64,000 bases of DNA from Tretioscincus oriximinensis (GCA_022410635.1 JAJVDF010000449.1:34016-98015), one strand, 5' to 3'. Positions 1-12,056 are shown, numbered from the stretch's first letter. Notes: generated from the letters alone by a model not told the origin. Program-made: numbers and translations.

Positions 1-19
1 CCAGCATTCTGTCTCATTT

Positions 20-273
20 TTATTTATTTATTTGTATTTGTATCCCACCCTATACCCGAAGGTCTCAGGGCGGCCAACCATTGGGCGGCGCACATAGCTT
101 TTGTTGCTTTCTCCACAACAGACACCCTGTGAAGTAGGTGGGGCTGAGAGAGTTCAAAGAACTGTGACTGGCCCAAGGTCACCCAGTTGGCTTTCATGGA
201 GGAGTGGGGGATCGAACCGGGAGACTAGCAGACAAGAGTCCCAACCACTAACCACTACACCAAACTGGCTCTC
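20..273 (-). repeat. tRNA-derived SINE, family a
   Basis: On the minus strand this starts with a tRNA-like head. An A-box-like segment (GGTGTAGTGGTTAG) and a B box (GGTTCGATCCC) are visible. It ends in a tail reading GACCTTCGGGTATAGGG followed by an A/T-rich simple repeat. The same tail ends the LINE fragment at 59076-59645. It lies in the last SMC2 intron. Confidence 0.75.
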
Positions 274-524
274 GAAGGTCTCACACAAAGGGCCACCAAT
301 TGCACCTGGGCAGTCTGGAACAGAAGAAGGCAAAATCTTCACCTGTTCTGAACACCCTGCAAATGGCATTTCAGGAATTCTGCCTGTTGCTCCAGTCATT
401 TCAATAATGGGGCTATTTCAAAATCCATTATATGCTCATCAGATGCTGGGAAGCGACAGCCATCTGCAGTCTCTTAGGAGGAAAGTGTTGAATGCTATTC
501 TTCATGTGTTCCTTCTTTCCCTAG

Positions 525-707
525 TTCATTGTGGTTTCCCTGAAAGATGGTATGTTCAACAATGCCAATGTGCTTTACAAGACCAAGTTTGTGGATGGTG
601 TTTCTACTGTGGCACGATATACTCAGGCGCAGAACGGGAACAGCGGAGCAGCACAGCCAAGAGGTGACAAGACTAAAAGGAAGGAAAAAATCCTGGTGGA
701 TAAATGA
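525..707 (+). CDS. SMC2: SMC2 terminal coding exon (condensin ATPase C-terminus)
   Basis: This is the last coding exon of SMC2, the condensin core ATPase that compacts mitotic chromosomes. A pyrimidine-rich acceptor ending in CTAG (521-524) is followed by 61 codons to TGA at 705-707. The translation opens [20 protein letters not shown] and continues [14 protein letters not shown], which I recognise as the conserved end of the SMC2 C-terminal ATPase head. The final 25 residues or so are Lys/Arg-rich and diverge from the mammalian tail as I recall it, as expected for this unstructured end. Upstream exons lie before the window. The gene points toward ECPAS, so the two genes converge. Identification rests on remembered family sequence, but the conserved block is distinctive. 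Confidence 0.93.
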   Translation, partial: FIVVSLKDGMFNNANVLYKTKFVDGVSTVARYTQAQNGNSGAAQPRGDKTKRKEKILVDK

Positions 708-742
708 AAACATCTGAGTCCTGTTGCCGTTGGGATCGTTTT

Positions 743-773
743 AAATATATAAACGGCCACCGTTTATATATTT
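743..773 (+). other. Perfect 14-bp hairpin with T-run, 35 bases after SMC2 stop
   Basis: The arms 743-756 and 760-773 are exact reverse complements around a 3-base loop, and a run of T follows. It lies in the presumed SMC2 3' UTR. The function is unknown. Confidence 0.6.
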
Positions 774-1264
774 TTTTTTTCAAATGCTTATTGCGCTGCC
801 TGTAACTGCCAAACTTTTGAATCTTGTTCTAAAAGGTTTATATATAAACCTGATTTCAAACCATGCACAATTATTTCTTAATTTAAAAAACCCTTCATTT
901 CTGAGCTTGTAAATATTTTTCCTTGACTGTCTTGCCTTCGTTCTAATTGCTGAAATCTGTACTATTAAGCACGTAATAAATTTATATTTAAAATAAACCA
1001 TGTAGCCTATACTTGCTTCTATTTGATGACCGGTCAGAAAAGCTGGGAATCGTTTAATAGATGGAATTAAGTAACATGATATTTTCCAAGTGTTTGAAAT
1101 GCAATTTTGGCAATAGCAGAAAATCTGCCCCTTTCCATAATAGGTTTTATTCTGCGATAGGTCTAGGAACAATGACTAGTAGACCGTGGGTGCGTGGATG
1201 GCCAACCCCTATTCCAAGATAGATCCCCTTCAGTGCTGAAAAGGTATCCACCAGTGTCTAAAAT

Positions 1265-1562
1265 AAAGAGGGTGCAGAATGGCTCAGTGGTCTCTCACCT
1301 GGAAGATGGGGTTTTGGAGCCCTGTGTGGGACGTGGGGAGGGGTGAGCACCTTCCACTAGCCTGTAGCTCTAGCCGACCNAGCTATTCGAAAGCATGAAT
1401 TGCAAGAAATTGCAACTGACTGCGAGTAGATACATGGGAACCACCAGAGCCTGGTGGGGAAGATAGAATGTCAGCCTTCGGGCAAAATATATTCTTGTAA
1501 GCCGCTTTGAGTCCCTTTGGAAGGTGAGAAAAGCGGGGTATAAGAATCCAGTTCTTCTTTTT
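1265..1562 (+). repeat. SINE, family b
   Basis: The head (GGCTCAGTGGTCTCTCACC) is followed by a body matching, on the opposite strand, the copy at 37605-37845. The tail (GTAAGCCGCTTTGAGTCCC, then an AGCGGGGTATAA block) is typical of amniote LINE-mobilised SINEs. Confidence 0.65.
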
Positions 1563-1922
1563 AAACAAGGTTGTACTCTTTTCCTATGCAGTCTTGTTTT
1601 TGTTAAATTGCCGTGAAGTATTTTTAGTAATAAATAGGTTGTAACTGTTGGCTTTCCTCCTTATTTTCTGTCTTGACTATTGTTACTGGGAGAGTGGTCA
1701 CAACTGTCCAAAAGAAATAAAGAATTTGGAAATGTATTGCTGATGGATCAAAGTGACCCACTCTGTGCAAAGAGACACACAAACACACTGGAATTTAGAG
1801 ATTGTATACATTTTATGGAATATTACATTCACATACCAAAGCATTTGTAACCATTAGAAAATATTGAGATTGGAACAGTGTCAATTTAGCAACTGGAGTC
1901 TTGTTATATTCAAGAGCTACGA
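1563..1922. other. Intergenic stretch, no gene seen
   Basis: A+T-rich unique-looking sequence between the SINE and the left end of DIRS element A. Only the candidate poly(A) hexamers noted for SMC2 stand out. No DIRS-like YR remnant that could be the missing half of element B was found here. Confidence 0.5.
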
Positions 1923-2808
1923 TTCTCCATGGGTCTCAGTTGAATCACCTAGAACCAAGAAACCTTTAAACTGCCATCCACCTCTCCTCTTGCCCCAGAT
2001 TCCTTTTTTTTGCACACTAGCCGGCGGTCTATTGATTTGTTAAGGAGATTGCTAATTAGCAAAACAGGCTAGTCCTTGAGAATATTGACTCCCAAGTGGC
2101 ACCTTTGAGATAACTAGCCATCCCAGCACCGGGGACGTGACAGCTTCATCCCGAGCAGGCGGGTTCAGCCAGCCGGTCTTCTCCCCCTCAGCTCTCCTGA
2201 TCACGTCTTGCCGGATGCGTGAATTTCACTTGCTCCCTTCAGGGAGAGCCGGGTGGCTGTGGCAGTCCCCTTTTGTCGCCCTAGGGGAATGGTCAGGGGA
2301 CCGGAGCGATGTGAAGAATTTACAATGGGGACAGCAACTTGGAAGCCATGGGAAGGCTCAAACAGCTTGGAGCAGCTTGCCTGGAGGTGTAGTAGAAACC
2401 CCTTGAAATGAAATAGGAGCGTCCAAGAGGGAANTGGGACTTGCGGGGCCTTTGGGAGGCCGGCTACAATCTTGGAACNTTGCCAGTGTCACAGAGGGCA
2501 ACAGGCCGGCTGCGTTGCAACCGATCAAACGCAACTACCATGTTGGCCACTCCTCCTTTTTGGATTGCGGCAGCTGCTACTCCCGATGATCAGCTGAGCG
2601 GTATGTGACACTTGTGCTTAGGTGACACAGAGTTCCTTTCACGAGCAGCTTCTAGCGCCTGGATGTGAATGCTCCACTTTGACAGCTGCCCTGTTGTCCG
2701 TTAATGGCTAGTTTCCACGTCGCCTTTTTGCAGCAGTTCTGAGGGGGAAATCCCTATTGGATCTAGCCTTTGCTTGCCCTCTGCCTATCATCTGAAGTCT
2801 TGTGTTAG

Positions 2809-4260
2809 ATGGAGAACCTTAATATGGAAGCACCCCCTTCAGGAGGGGACCAAGCACCCTCAGGGGCCCCAGCAGTCAAACTTCTGACTGTTGACAGGGA
2901 AGATGCCTTGCAGGGAACCCCCTCTGAGGATGTCATAATCACCAGGGTTTTGAAGACCATGGAAGTCAGAGGCAGACCTAGGCACAGGAAGGCCTCTAGG
3001 AAAAGGAGGCATCTCTTCTTCATCTTCCTCCTTTTATGGATTTTCTGCTTCCTCCTCTTCCTCCCACGAGGATAGAGGGAGATCCAGGAGGAGGCAAAGA
3101 CATAAGAGATCTAGAAAGCACACCAGTGCCTCGTCCAGGACTTCAGCAACTTTTACATCTAGACATTCTCATGGGAGGGGACACTCCCACCACCATAAGA
3201 AATGTCGCTTTGACCTGGGTTCTATTTTCACACCCACTGAGGGGTCGCCTTCAAGACCTTCTAATGTGGTGCAGGATATGGGGGATGTGGATTCAGGAAA
3301 TCCAGACCCCTTTCTAGGGGATCCTGAGATGCAGGGGGGGCCTTCTGACACCACCCCTGCTCCTCCTCCCACACCAATTATTTTCTATAGAGTCTTATCA
3401 GGCAGTGGTTAAGGACATCGCTACTGTTGTCTCTCAACATGCCAGGCCAGCAGGTAGCAGAGACATCTTCGGAGGCTTAGAACATTTTATGGATAACCCC
3501 ACAAGGGGAATCAGTGTTACCAAGCCCTTCTATTTTCCACAATCTGGCCTTGGCTGAATGGAAGGAGCCAGGTGCAACCAGGCGTCTGCCTTCCATTCCA
3601 AATAAATTGCTTCTCCCATCAGACCATGCATCTTCCTTTCTCGCTACGCCAGCCATAGATGGACCGGTAGTAGCCCTGGTATGCAAGCAATTCATTCCTC
3701 AAGAAACTGAGGCAACATTGAAAGATCCTTTGGACTGGAAAATGGAAACGCTTCTAAAGTGAGCCTTTGAGTCAGAAAGTTTGGCTTTCAGAGCAAATTC
3801 AGCTAGCTCTCTGGCTAGTTGGGCAGTTTAAAGCACTTAGATGAGCTTCTGGCATGGAGTGGGCTGCCTAAGGCAGTCAGATCTTTGTCAGTGGCTAGAA
3901 ACTATAGCAGTGGCATCAGATTTATCTGCTGATGCTATGCACCTGGTCGCATGTTCAAGTGCCTCGACAGTGGCAGCCCGCAGAGCCCTTTGGGTTGAAG
4001 ACCTGGAATCGGATGTTGGGTCTAAAGCACAGCTGGTAGGAGCGCTCTTTGTGGACAGTTTGCTGTTTGTAAGGGAGGTGCTGGACAAGCTCCTAGTGGA
4101 AAACAAGGATAAGAAAAAGGTTCTGCCCCTGCTCCCTCTTCTGCAGGTAAGTCAAGGGATAGGAAGCCCTTCTTTCGAAGTAATCAGAGGAATTACCTTC
4201 CCAAGCAACCATTTCAGCCCACAGGCCCTCAGCGGGTAAGGGGTGTCTGGCCAAAACCCT
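2809..4260 (+). pseudogene. Gag-like ORF of DIRS A, frameshifted
   Basis: Translation starts at the ATG at 2809 (MENLNMEAPP) and is broken into pieces in different frames at 2809-3075, 3514-3762 and 3841-4239. The C-terminal piece keeps the conserved DIRS Gag segment AARRALWVEDLE, which aligns with [12 protein letters not shown] in elements C and E. A basic patch (RGRPRHRKASRKRR) lies near the N-terminal piece. It has several stops and is not expected to make a full protein. Confidence 0.7.
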
Positions 4261-4389
4261 TCCCCATAAACAAGGTAGAGGTAGGGGCAGGTATTTCAAA
4301 AATGAAGGAGTTTTCGAAGTCTTCTCTGCCTGTTGTACGGGGAAGACTTACAGTTTGCCCACGTTTGGGAGGTTACTGTGTGAGATTTA

Positions 4390-5760
4390 TGGGTGTTAAA
4401 TGTAGTGTTTAATGGACATCGTTTAGAGTTTATTTCTACGCCTAAGCCTAGGCAGATTTTTCCATCCTTGCCGAGGGATCCCACTAGGAGGGAGGTTCTT
4501 CTGGAAGAAGTTCAAGAATTGCTTGATATGGGGATGATTAGGAAGATTCCTCTAGCAGCGCGCGGACAAGGGTATTTTCCCTGCTGTTCATGGTCCCTAA
4601 GAAGAAAGACAAGTAGAGGTCCATCCTTGATTTACGTTAACACAACCAATTTGTAGAGAAAAAGAGGTTTAAGATGGGTTCCTTGGCCTCTATCCGAAGA
4701 GTGCTAGTCAAGGACTCCTTCATGGCTTCTTTAGATTTGACCCATGCGAACTGTCATGTGCCGATCCATCCAGACCACTAGAAATATCTGCGTTTTGTAG
4801 TGGCAGGGGTAGAATATGAATACCAATGTTTGGTCTTTGGCCTGTCCTCGGCCCCATGGGTATTCACAAAGCTGGCCTCGAGTCCTTTAGGGGCCATTCC
4901 CCTTCAGAGCATGACAGTATATGCCTATTTGGATGAGGTTTTGGTCGTCACACTGAATTTTGAGTCAGCCCGTAGATGCCTTTTCGACGCACGGTTTTCT
5001 GATCAATGAAGATCAAAGTTCTCTTAACCTTTCGACCAAAATCGTACATCTGGGTGCTGTTAAAGATTCCAAAGCCTTTTCTGTGATGCCCTCGAAGCAG
5101 AGGATATAGGATTTGCAGGACCTGTTAGGGTCGGTCGTTAGCCTGCCAAGGCTAAGGGTTTCATCACTTTCTTCACTGTCGGGAAAGATGGTGTCTATGT
5201 ACGACATNGTGGCATGGGCAAGGTTTCATTCCCGCCCCTTACAGTGGCTCTTACTTTTGCATGATGCATTGCTAGAGGTTGGGACCCAAGCATTTCTCTC
5301 CCTCAAGAGGTTAAGGCATCACTCTGTTGGTGGAGACAGGTTGATAACCTAACCGCTGGGGTTCCAGTAGTTATGCCTCTGAGGGTTAGATAAGTAACAG
5401 ATGCCAGTCTGACTGGATGGGAAGCAGTCTGTAGGGAACAAACAGCCTGCAGGGTCTGGTCTGTCTCCAATGCTAGGAGGCAGATCAACTGGCTAGAACT
5501 TAAAGCCATTTGGTTAGCCTTACAGACTTTTGAGCAGGCTCTGAGAGGCAAACATGTCTTAGTCCTAACAGATAATATGACTGCTAAAGNCCATATAGTT
5601 AGGTAAGGTGGAACAAGATCAAAGTCCCTAATGAAATTNTCAGTTGGTCTGTTTACCTGGGCAGAGGCTCATGTTCCATCTCTCTCTGCCATCCACATAC
5701 AGGGCAAATCCAACGTACAGGCAGACTGGCTTAGTCGATCGGTTCTGCCATCATCGGAAT
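4390..5760 (+). pseudogene. Reverse transcriptase and RNase H of DIRS A, degenerate
   Basis: The RT palm is recognisable in several frames. FGLSSAPWVFTKL is the conserved RT block. The catalytic site reads VYAYLDEVLVV, so the second Asp of YxDD is Glu. RNase H-like sequence follows from about 5390 (TDASLTGWEA, WLELKAIWLAL, LTDNMTAK). Multiple stops and frameshifts interrupt it. Confidence 0.75.
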
Positions 5761-6160
5761 GGGCATTACACAAAGTATTCCAGAGCCTGGTAATGAGATA
5801 GAGCTGGCTGGAGGTCGATTTGTTCACTTCACGTTGGAACCATCAGTTGCCATGGTTCCTGTCCAGGGAGCAGGAATAGTGGGGTGTGGATGCACTGTCG
5901 GCTCCATGGCCGACAGGGCTCCTATATGCCTTCCCGCTTATTCCAATCCTGCCACAGTTTCTCCACCGGCTGGCACACGAGGAAGGAGAGGAGATTCTGG
6001 TGGCCCCGATCTGGCCTCGGCGGAGTTGGTTTCCGTTGCTGCTGTCCATGTTGTTGGACGATCTGTGGCCACTGCCACACAGATGGGACCTTCTCTGCCA
6101 GGGCAAGGAAATTCACCCCGGCCTGTCGTGACTCCACCTGACTGCCTTCAGGCTCAGCAC
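5745..6160 (+). pseudogene. Dam-like methyltransferase region of DIRS A
   Basis: The segment DALSAPWPTGLLYAFPLIP and the following PIWPRRSWFPLL match the block between RNase H and recombinase in elements B to E. In DIRS elements this position is occupied by a Dam-type adenine methyltransferase-like domain. At least one stop interrupts it. Confidence 0.55.
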
Positions 6161-7145
6161 CGCCTCCTGCAGCGGGCGGGCTGTGAGAATGTGATAGCGA
6201 CCATATTAGCAGCTAAGCGGGACTCCACGTGGAGGGTGTATAACTACATAGAAGGTGTACATGAGATGGTGCAGCCCCAGGGGCGTTAACCCACTCTTTC
6301 CCACCATCTATCAGGTCCTATCCTTTCTACAGGCAGAAGCAGCGAAGGGCCTACTATACGAAAGCAGGCATTTGCACTGGCATNGGTGTTAGACCTCTCA
6401 GCAGGATTCAAGCTGGCCAGGAAGGACAGACTTAGGTCCTCCTTTCAGGGCTGAAGGCTAAGTGTCCTTAGGCTGTCCCAAGACATCCCCAATGAAAGAT
6501 ACGTTTGGTATTAATAGCCTTAACAGGGAGACCGTTTGAACCTCTTAGAGAGATTCCCATGAAGCTACTCTCTTGGAAGGTGGTATTCCTGGTAGCTATC
6601 ACCTCAGCACGCTGGGCATCTGAATTGGAAGCTATGTTAATTACTGAGCCATTCTGTGAATTCACTCTGGATGGGGTCATTCTCAGATTGGATCCTCAAT
6701 TTCAACCTACGGTAGACTCCCGCTTCCATCNGGGCTATGAGATCTACCTGCCTACATTCTATCCTAGCTCCACTTCCCGCAGGGAGGTGCAGTTGCATCA
6801 TCTCGATCTGAAGAGGGTGCTAGGAGTTTATTTGGAGAGGACTAGGGAATTTAGGAAGACAGTGTCCCTTTTTGTATGTTATCAACAATCACGGCAGGGG
6901 AAGAAAGCCTCTGCCAGGGTGGTTGCAATCTGGATACATTTTTGTATCATCCGTGTGTATCAGGAATTAAAGCGGCCTCTTCCAGGCAAGGTCCAGGCCC
7001 ATTCTACTAGGACAGCTTCCACCTCTACTGCTTTATGGGCGAATGTATTGGTAGAGGATATCTGCAAAGCGGCAGTTTAGTCTACTCCCTGCACCTTTAC
7101 ACGAGACACCACCGGCTTGACGAGTTTAAGAATAGAAACTTTACT
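6160..7145 (+). pseudogene. Tyrosine recombinase of DIRS A, catalytically dead
   Basis: The YR core is readable at 6505-7080. Box I reads SARWASEL where element E has SPRRVSEL, so the arginine directly before the VSEL-like block is Trp. The H-x-x-R motif is kept (AHSTRTAS). The nucleophile region, after a frameshift at about 7100, reads HHRLDEF where E has HYKLDIF, so the catalytic Tyr is His. Two of the key residues are therefore lost. Confidence 0.75.
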
Positions 7146-7674
7146 TATGGACAGCGAGTTGAGCAGAACAGTACCTGCAATGGTAAGGTGTTTAATATTG
7201 ATTATTCTCACCCTTTGGGATGTGCTTGGGTACATCCCACTGGTGATTCAACTGAGACCATGGAGAACGTAACATTCATACTTACCATGAATGTTTCTTC
7301 TTGTGGGTCTCAGATGAATCACGCCCGCCCGAGGGAAATGTTACTAACGTTTTGTCTGTTTTCTAGTCTTCTTCATCCACCTAATCTGCTCTCCGGAGGA
7401 GTCTGGGGCAGGAGGAGAGATGGATGGCAGTTTAAAGTTTTATTGATTGCGCTGCAGCACCATCTATGGACATTCGGCTGGAATTGCATTCNAGGACTTA
7501 ACCCTCTGGTGATTCATCTGAGACCCACAAGAAGAAATATTCATGGTAAGTACGAATGTTACGTTCTATTCCCAAGTATCAAGCTAACAATGCTGTACAT
7601 TAGAAAAACAAAGATCTTGCTTCCCAGAGGGGCAGATCATTATTAAGCAGGGGTAGGGGGAGCTCAACCTCACC

Positions 7675-8460
7675 TCAAAACGGGGGAAATGGGTGCACTA
7701 CAGACAAATAACTAGCTTTTCCCAGATCTCCAAGACGACTAAAAAACAAAGGCCAGAAAGGTATCCTGAAAGGTTGACTGACTGCAAGAGTTTTCAGAAT
7801 GGAGAACCATGGTCTTTTTGGCCAGAAGGGAGCTACGAGAATGACAATAGNAGAGGAGTCTCTTATTCTGGCCAGTAATTTTGGTATCATTGGCAGAGGT
7901 AGAAATGCATAGANAATCCCTTGTGACCAGGGATGATAAAGAGGTCCACCCCCTCTGCTTCTGGCTGGTGGAAGCATGCTAGAAACCGAGGAAATTGAAC
8001 TGTCTTTGGTTGCAAATAAGTCCATTACAGGTAAGCCCCACTTTCGGGCTATTCTGGCAAACATTTTGGGGTGTAATTTTCACTTGGCCTCTGAATTTTC
8101 TGGCTGCTGAGTGCATCCACGGTTATGTTGAGAGTGCCCTGAATGTAAAGAGCAGACAAAGACAAAATGTTATGCTCTACCCAACGGAAGATGGTCACCA
8201 ACAATGCCATCAAACTTCTAGATCTTGTATCACCCTGTTTGTTAATATGAGCCTTAGCCGTGGTGTTATCTGTAAAAACCAAGGCATGTTGGTCCTTCAG
8301 TAGGCTAGTAAAGGCTGTCAGGGCTGGAAAGGTAGTTTTTAACTAGCCAATTTAAAGAATGAGATAGGTCAGACTTGACCATACACCTTGCACCATNCTC
8401 CCCTGACAGTGGGCTCCCCATCCTGTGAGGCTGGCATCTGTCGTAACTATTATTCATTGG
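7675..8460 (-). pseudogene. RNase H and Dam-like methyltransferase of DIRS B
   Basis: RNase H-type sequence is seen at 8282-8049 (VFTDNTTAKAHINKQG, then LSALYIQGTLNITVDALS). The methyltransferase-like region is at 8064-7675 (WGLPVMDLFATK, then APFWPKRPWF). It stops just where the recombinase would begin. Confidence 0.7.
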
Positions 8461-9747
8461 AGTGGTGCTAGCNGAGTGCCTCGATTGAGAAATTCTACGT
8501 CCTGCCACCAAGCCAGGGCCTGAGTAAAATGATTAGCAAGAAGTAAACATAAGTCAGTTTTGAAGGCCATTTGATTAGTGAAAGGAAGCAATAACCACTG
8601 CAACTCTCTAGCATGAAACCTAGCCCAGTGTACAACATCAAAAAAGGACATCATTTTTCCAAGCAAAGAGGCTAGGAGAGATAAAGGAGAACTAGGAGAA
8701 CATCTTATTGAAATTATAATTTCTTTCAATTCCTGGATTCTGAGAGGATCTGGTGCGATGGTACCCCTCTGGGTATCGAACTTGGCACCGAGGTGGACTA
8801 GAGTTTGAGACGGCTGAAGTGAACTTTTAGCCAGATTAATGAGGAAGCTATGAGATTGTAACACATCTATGGTGGCATCAATGTCCCTATATGCTTGTGC
8901 TAGGGATTTTGATATTAATAAAACATCGTCTAAATAAGCAAAAAGAACAATTCCTTGGGCCNTCAGGTGTTCATGACAAAGCCAAGGGTTTTTGAGCAAA
9001 GCCTAGGTGAGGAACTCATACCAAACAGTAAGACAGAAAATTATAGATGACGGTCTCCTATGGCAAAGTGGAGGAAACNTCTGGAATAGGGATGTATTGG
9101 AATTTGAAGGTAAGCATCTTGTAGGTCCAAGAAGGAAAGATATGAATTTGGGGGGACAGCTGATTGAATAGAGTTCAAGGTTTCCATTTTGAATCTGATA
9201 TTTAATAAAGGTGTTGACATCGTAAATTTAGGATAGATCTGTGTCCCTCTAAATTCTTATCGACTACCAACATATGAGAGTGAACTCCCAAGCCTACTTG
9301 CATTGGGAGAACTGGTTCAATTGCATTGAGATAATGTAATTCTCCAACAACCTCATTCAAAGCTTAAGTCTTGTGGACAGAAGAACCAGGTGGGAGGGAC
9401 TGTACAAAGGTGTCTGGGGGAATGTTCTCCAATTCCAGAACATAACCTTCTGTAATGATTTTGAGAATCCAAGGAGGTGCCCCCAAAAGTTTCCATTGTG
9501 GGGCAAATAGCATAAGTCTACCTCCCACTGGGATAGGATTGGAGTCAATAGCATTGGAAAGAGTGGTTGTTGGCAGCCCCCCTGTGTGGGTAAGATCTAT
9601 TTTGTCCTCTAGAACATAAAGACTGAACTCTGTAATTGGAGGTAAAGTCTCTTTGGGGGTGAAAATTTTGTCTGTTAGAAGGAAAGTAGGGCCTGAAAGA
9701 CCCATAGCCCCTTCGATAGGAAGAGTATCTTCTGTCTTTACCTCCAA
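8454..9747 (-). pseudogene. Reverse transcriptase of DIRS B
   Basis: The N-terminal piece (9747-9364) contains PVGGRLMLFAPQW and GYVLELENIPP, which begin the RT region in these elements. The palm piece (8999-8454) holds the intact catalytic motif FAYLDDVLL and the RT thumb-like block LLGKMMSFFDVVHWARFHA. Frameshifts separate the pieces. Confidence 0.75.
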
Positions 9748-11693
9748 ATTTAGTTTGAAATGTAGATTTTTTTTCCTTGTTTTTTCTATCTGTGAGTCTC
9801 CTTAAGTTTGGAGACACCAAATAAGAGACCTGAAAAGGGTGCTGAGGTAAGATTAGACTTCGCTTGAGAGTCTCCAGACCAAAACACAGCCATAAGGCCC
9901 TTCTGGATGCAACATTTAAAGCCATATATCTAGCCTCCATGATCAGCAAATCAAGGAATACATCCACGGACAATGCAAGAACTTGGTGAAGGAACTTGAT
10001 GGGACAGACAATACCAGGTGGAAGCGTAGGATCTTGTAGAATTGCTTCTGCCCATTTGAAGGCTGGCCTATGGCAAAGGGCCATATTCGCGTTTGTATGG
10101 GCTGAGAGGGAGGCAATTTCGAAGGCTCTTCTGAGAAATCCTTCCCTCTTTCTTGGTCCCTTAAGGGAGTGTCACCGTCCCTGGGGGCAGCAGAATGCGA
10201 GACATAAGAACATAAGAACGAGAGAGGTGACATCGGCATCTGTCAACGGTAACTGCCATAGCTTGGATTCACCCATGTCAGTGTCGAAGAGTTTTTTCAG
10301 TAGAAAAGGATGTCTAGCAGCTTTGGTAGGAGTCTGCCATTCTTTAGTTAACAGTTCTTTAAAGGACGCTGGCAAAGATGGGCTTTGTGCCTTAGAATCT
10401 GGTGGCATCATAAGGTTTGCTCTTTCTTTAACTAGTTTATCTGAAACAGGATTAGCATGTTCAAGCTCCAGAGTAGCTATTAACTTTTCCAATATTTTAG
10501 GATAAGTCAGGTTTAAAGAATCTGAAAGCAGATTCATCAGAAGCCTCTTCCTCTTAGGAGGAATCTGAAAACCAGTCCTCTAGAGGTCTCTTGTTAGCGC
10601 TAGTATCCTCATCTGCTTGAGAATCGGATTGAAGATTAGAATCCCGGTGTTGAGGGGATCTTTGTGAGGAGGCATCTTCCTCAGAGTAGGCAGAGATGTA
10701 CTTGGTTTTATGCAATCTTTTTCTGTGCATAAGCTCTGGTGGAAAGGGAGAANGGGATCTTTGCCTCTTATTAGAAGATGTGCTTGGGGAAATGCACGGT
10801 AGTTTAGCAGATGGTTGGCTTGCTGGTGAGGTAGAACACGACCTCCTGTTCTTCCGGGAGGGTGGATCTGGTCATTTCTCTCATTCACCAGATACCTCTA
10901 CAGGCGTATTGCTCTTTTTCAGGTGCTTTGAAGGAGCCTGTCTCTTTTTTATCTTTCTTTTCCTCCTTGTGCTTGATGCTGGGGACCTTTTGTTGGGTTT
11001 CAGTTTCGCCCTTTGCTGACGCCTTGTTCTTTTTTGCAGATGTCCCTGAATGCACCTGTGTGGAAGACAATTTGCCCTGAGTTTGATGCCTTGTGTCTAT
11101 TGTCCTTATTGGGCGTTTTTGAAAGTTTGGAGGTGCAGTCTGATTTTTTTGGCAGGCTCGCCCAGAGGTTTCAGCTTAGATTTATCTTTTTTGGCGGCCA
11201 ATGGCATTTGCTGATCTAAATCTGCCTGGAAAGATGAAACGCTCGCCGTAGTGAAGTCTTCTAGTATCCGCAGGCAGGCAGCCAGTAAGGGCGTGCTGGC
11301 GGCACTCAGTAAGAAAGCCAGAGGAGCGGACGGAGGGGGACTGGCAGGTTCCGGAGATTCTGATCCCAAAAGCCACCTTCACGTGGCATTGCTGGTTTGG
11401 TGACACTTATCGAAATTGTCCTCCAGTGCCAGCCTAATATGGGAGGAAAAATCCACTCCCATCAGGAGCACAGCCAGTTCTGTGCCAACTTCCTGGCCAT
11501 CCATATTTGAAATGAAGGGCGAGCAATCTACTGGAACCCGTCTTGGGTNAGTTTCCTCTGGTTGCATAACGGGCTTAATGCTCCTGGCTCCCTCATGCGG
11601 TGACACTTCTAGGGTGTGCGCAAGCTGTTGATCAGAGCTCTGCAAACCTAACAGTCTCCACGGACTGAGGTGAGCTACGCCTATTAGTTTCAA
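9545..11693 (-). pseudogene. Gag of DIRS B, frameshifted
   Basis: Pieces at 11693-11379, 11369-11106, 10888-10580, 10537-10172 and 10084-9545 together resemble the Gag of element D. Examples are HIRLALEDNFDK against [12 protein letters not shown] in D, and the C-terminal ASRRALWLCFGLETLKRSL. The end carries an Arg/Tyr/Phe-rich tail with RPYFPSNRQ, shared with elements C and E and probably RNA-binding. Frameshifts break it. Confidence 0.7.
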
Positions 11694-12056
11694 TAAGTCC
11701 GGATAACACNTTTTGGGAGGAGGTATTACTGACCACAGATAAGGAATAAGTTATCCTTTGGAATTGCGAGACCTGTTCCTCCCTAGGCTCGATGTTGAAG
11801 AATCATCGAAGTTGAGGTGGGGTCCGTAGCAAACCTCTAGAAATATTTGGAGCCCTCTCTTCATCAGAAAGTGTGCCCATAAAGGGCCTAGTTGACTGGG
11901 AAGATATGAAGACTTCTGTTTTGCTGAACAGCAACAGAAGGACTGGGAATATGGCAGCCTTTAGGGACTGATAGTTTTTAGAGGCAGGGCTTCTGTTGCT
12001 ACAGCAAATCAGGAATCACCCACTAAGGGCATGACTTACCTCCTAGATCAAGGGAA

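Larger units (their letters stand above)
708..1722 (+). other. Probable SMC2 3' UTR and downstream sequence
   Basis: A+T-rich sequence without coding potential follows the SMC2 stop. AATAAA hexamers occur at 975-980, 1629-1634 and 1716-1721. Which one is used, if any, cannot be decided from sequence. A SINE lies at 1265-1562. The 3' UTR assignment is inference from position. Confidence 0.45.
1923..7567 (+). mobile_element. DIRS-like YR retrotransposon A (subfamily III), degenerate
   Basis: A nearly full-length but decayed DIRS-type element in the order Gag, RT, RNase H, Dam-like methyltransferase, tyrosine recombinase. The left terminal repeat (about 1923-2006) is inverted relative to about 7395-7567; both carry the block TTTAAACTGCCATCCA or its complement. 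The internal complementary region (about 7240-7325) has a first half complementary to the left end and a second half complementary to the right end. That places the circle junction at about 7264-7267 and fixes the ends. No target-site duplication is seen, as expected for YR elements. It lies 3' of SMC2 in the same orientation. Its ends differ from those of the other four copies. Confidence 0.85.
7640..12056 (-). mobile_element. DIRS-like retrotransposon B (subfamily I), 3'-truncated
   Basis: Reading on the minus strand, the 5' end near 12056 matches the 5' end of element D (blocks CTAGATC and TGACTTAC, and the TTCTGTTGCT segment). Gag, RT, RNase H and methyltransferase regions follow in order to about 7675. 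The recombinase, the internal complementary region and the second terminal repeat are missing. The break falls within about 100 bp of the right end of element A, so the two copies lie 3' to 3'. Confidence 0.8.

Noticed and set aside
20..273. A tRNA gene
   Set aside because: The tRNA-like boxes belong to a SINE head with a LINE-type tail. No cloverleaf with a plausible acceptor stem was seen.
101..667. A 188-aa open frame on the plus strand
   Set aside because: It runs through a SINE and an intron into the SMC2 exon in the wrong frame, so it is accidental.
743..785. A rho-independent bacterial terminator
   Set aside because: It has hairpin-plus-T form, but the context is a vertebrate 3' UTR and the stem is A+T-rich.
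1740..1922. The missing recombinase half of DIRS B to the left of A
   Set aside because: No YR motif or subfamily I end block was found there.
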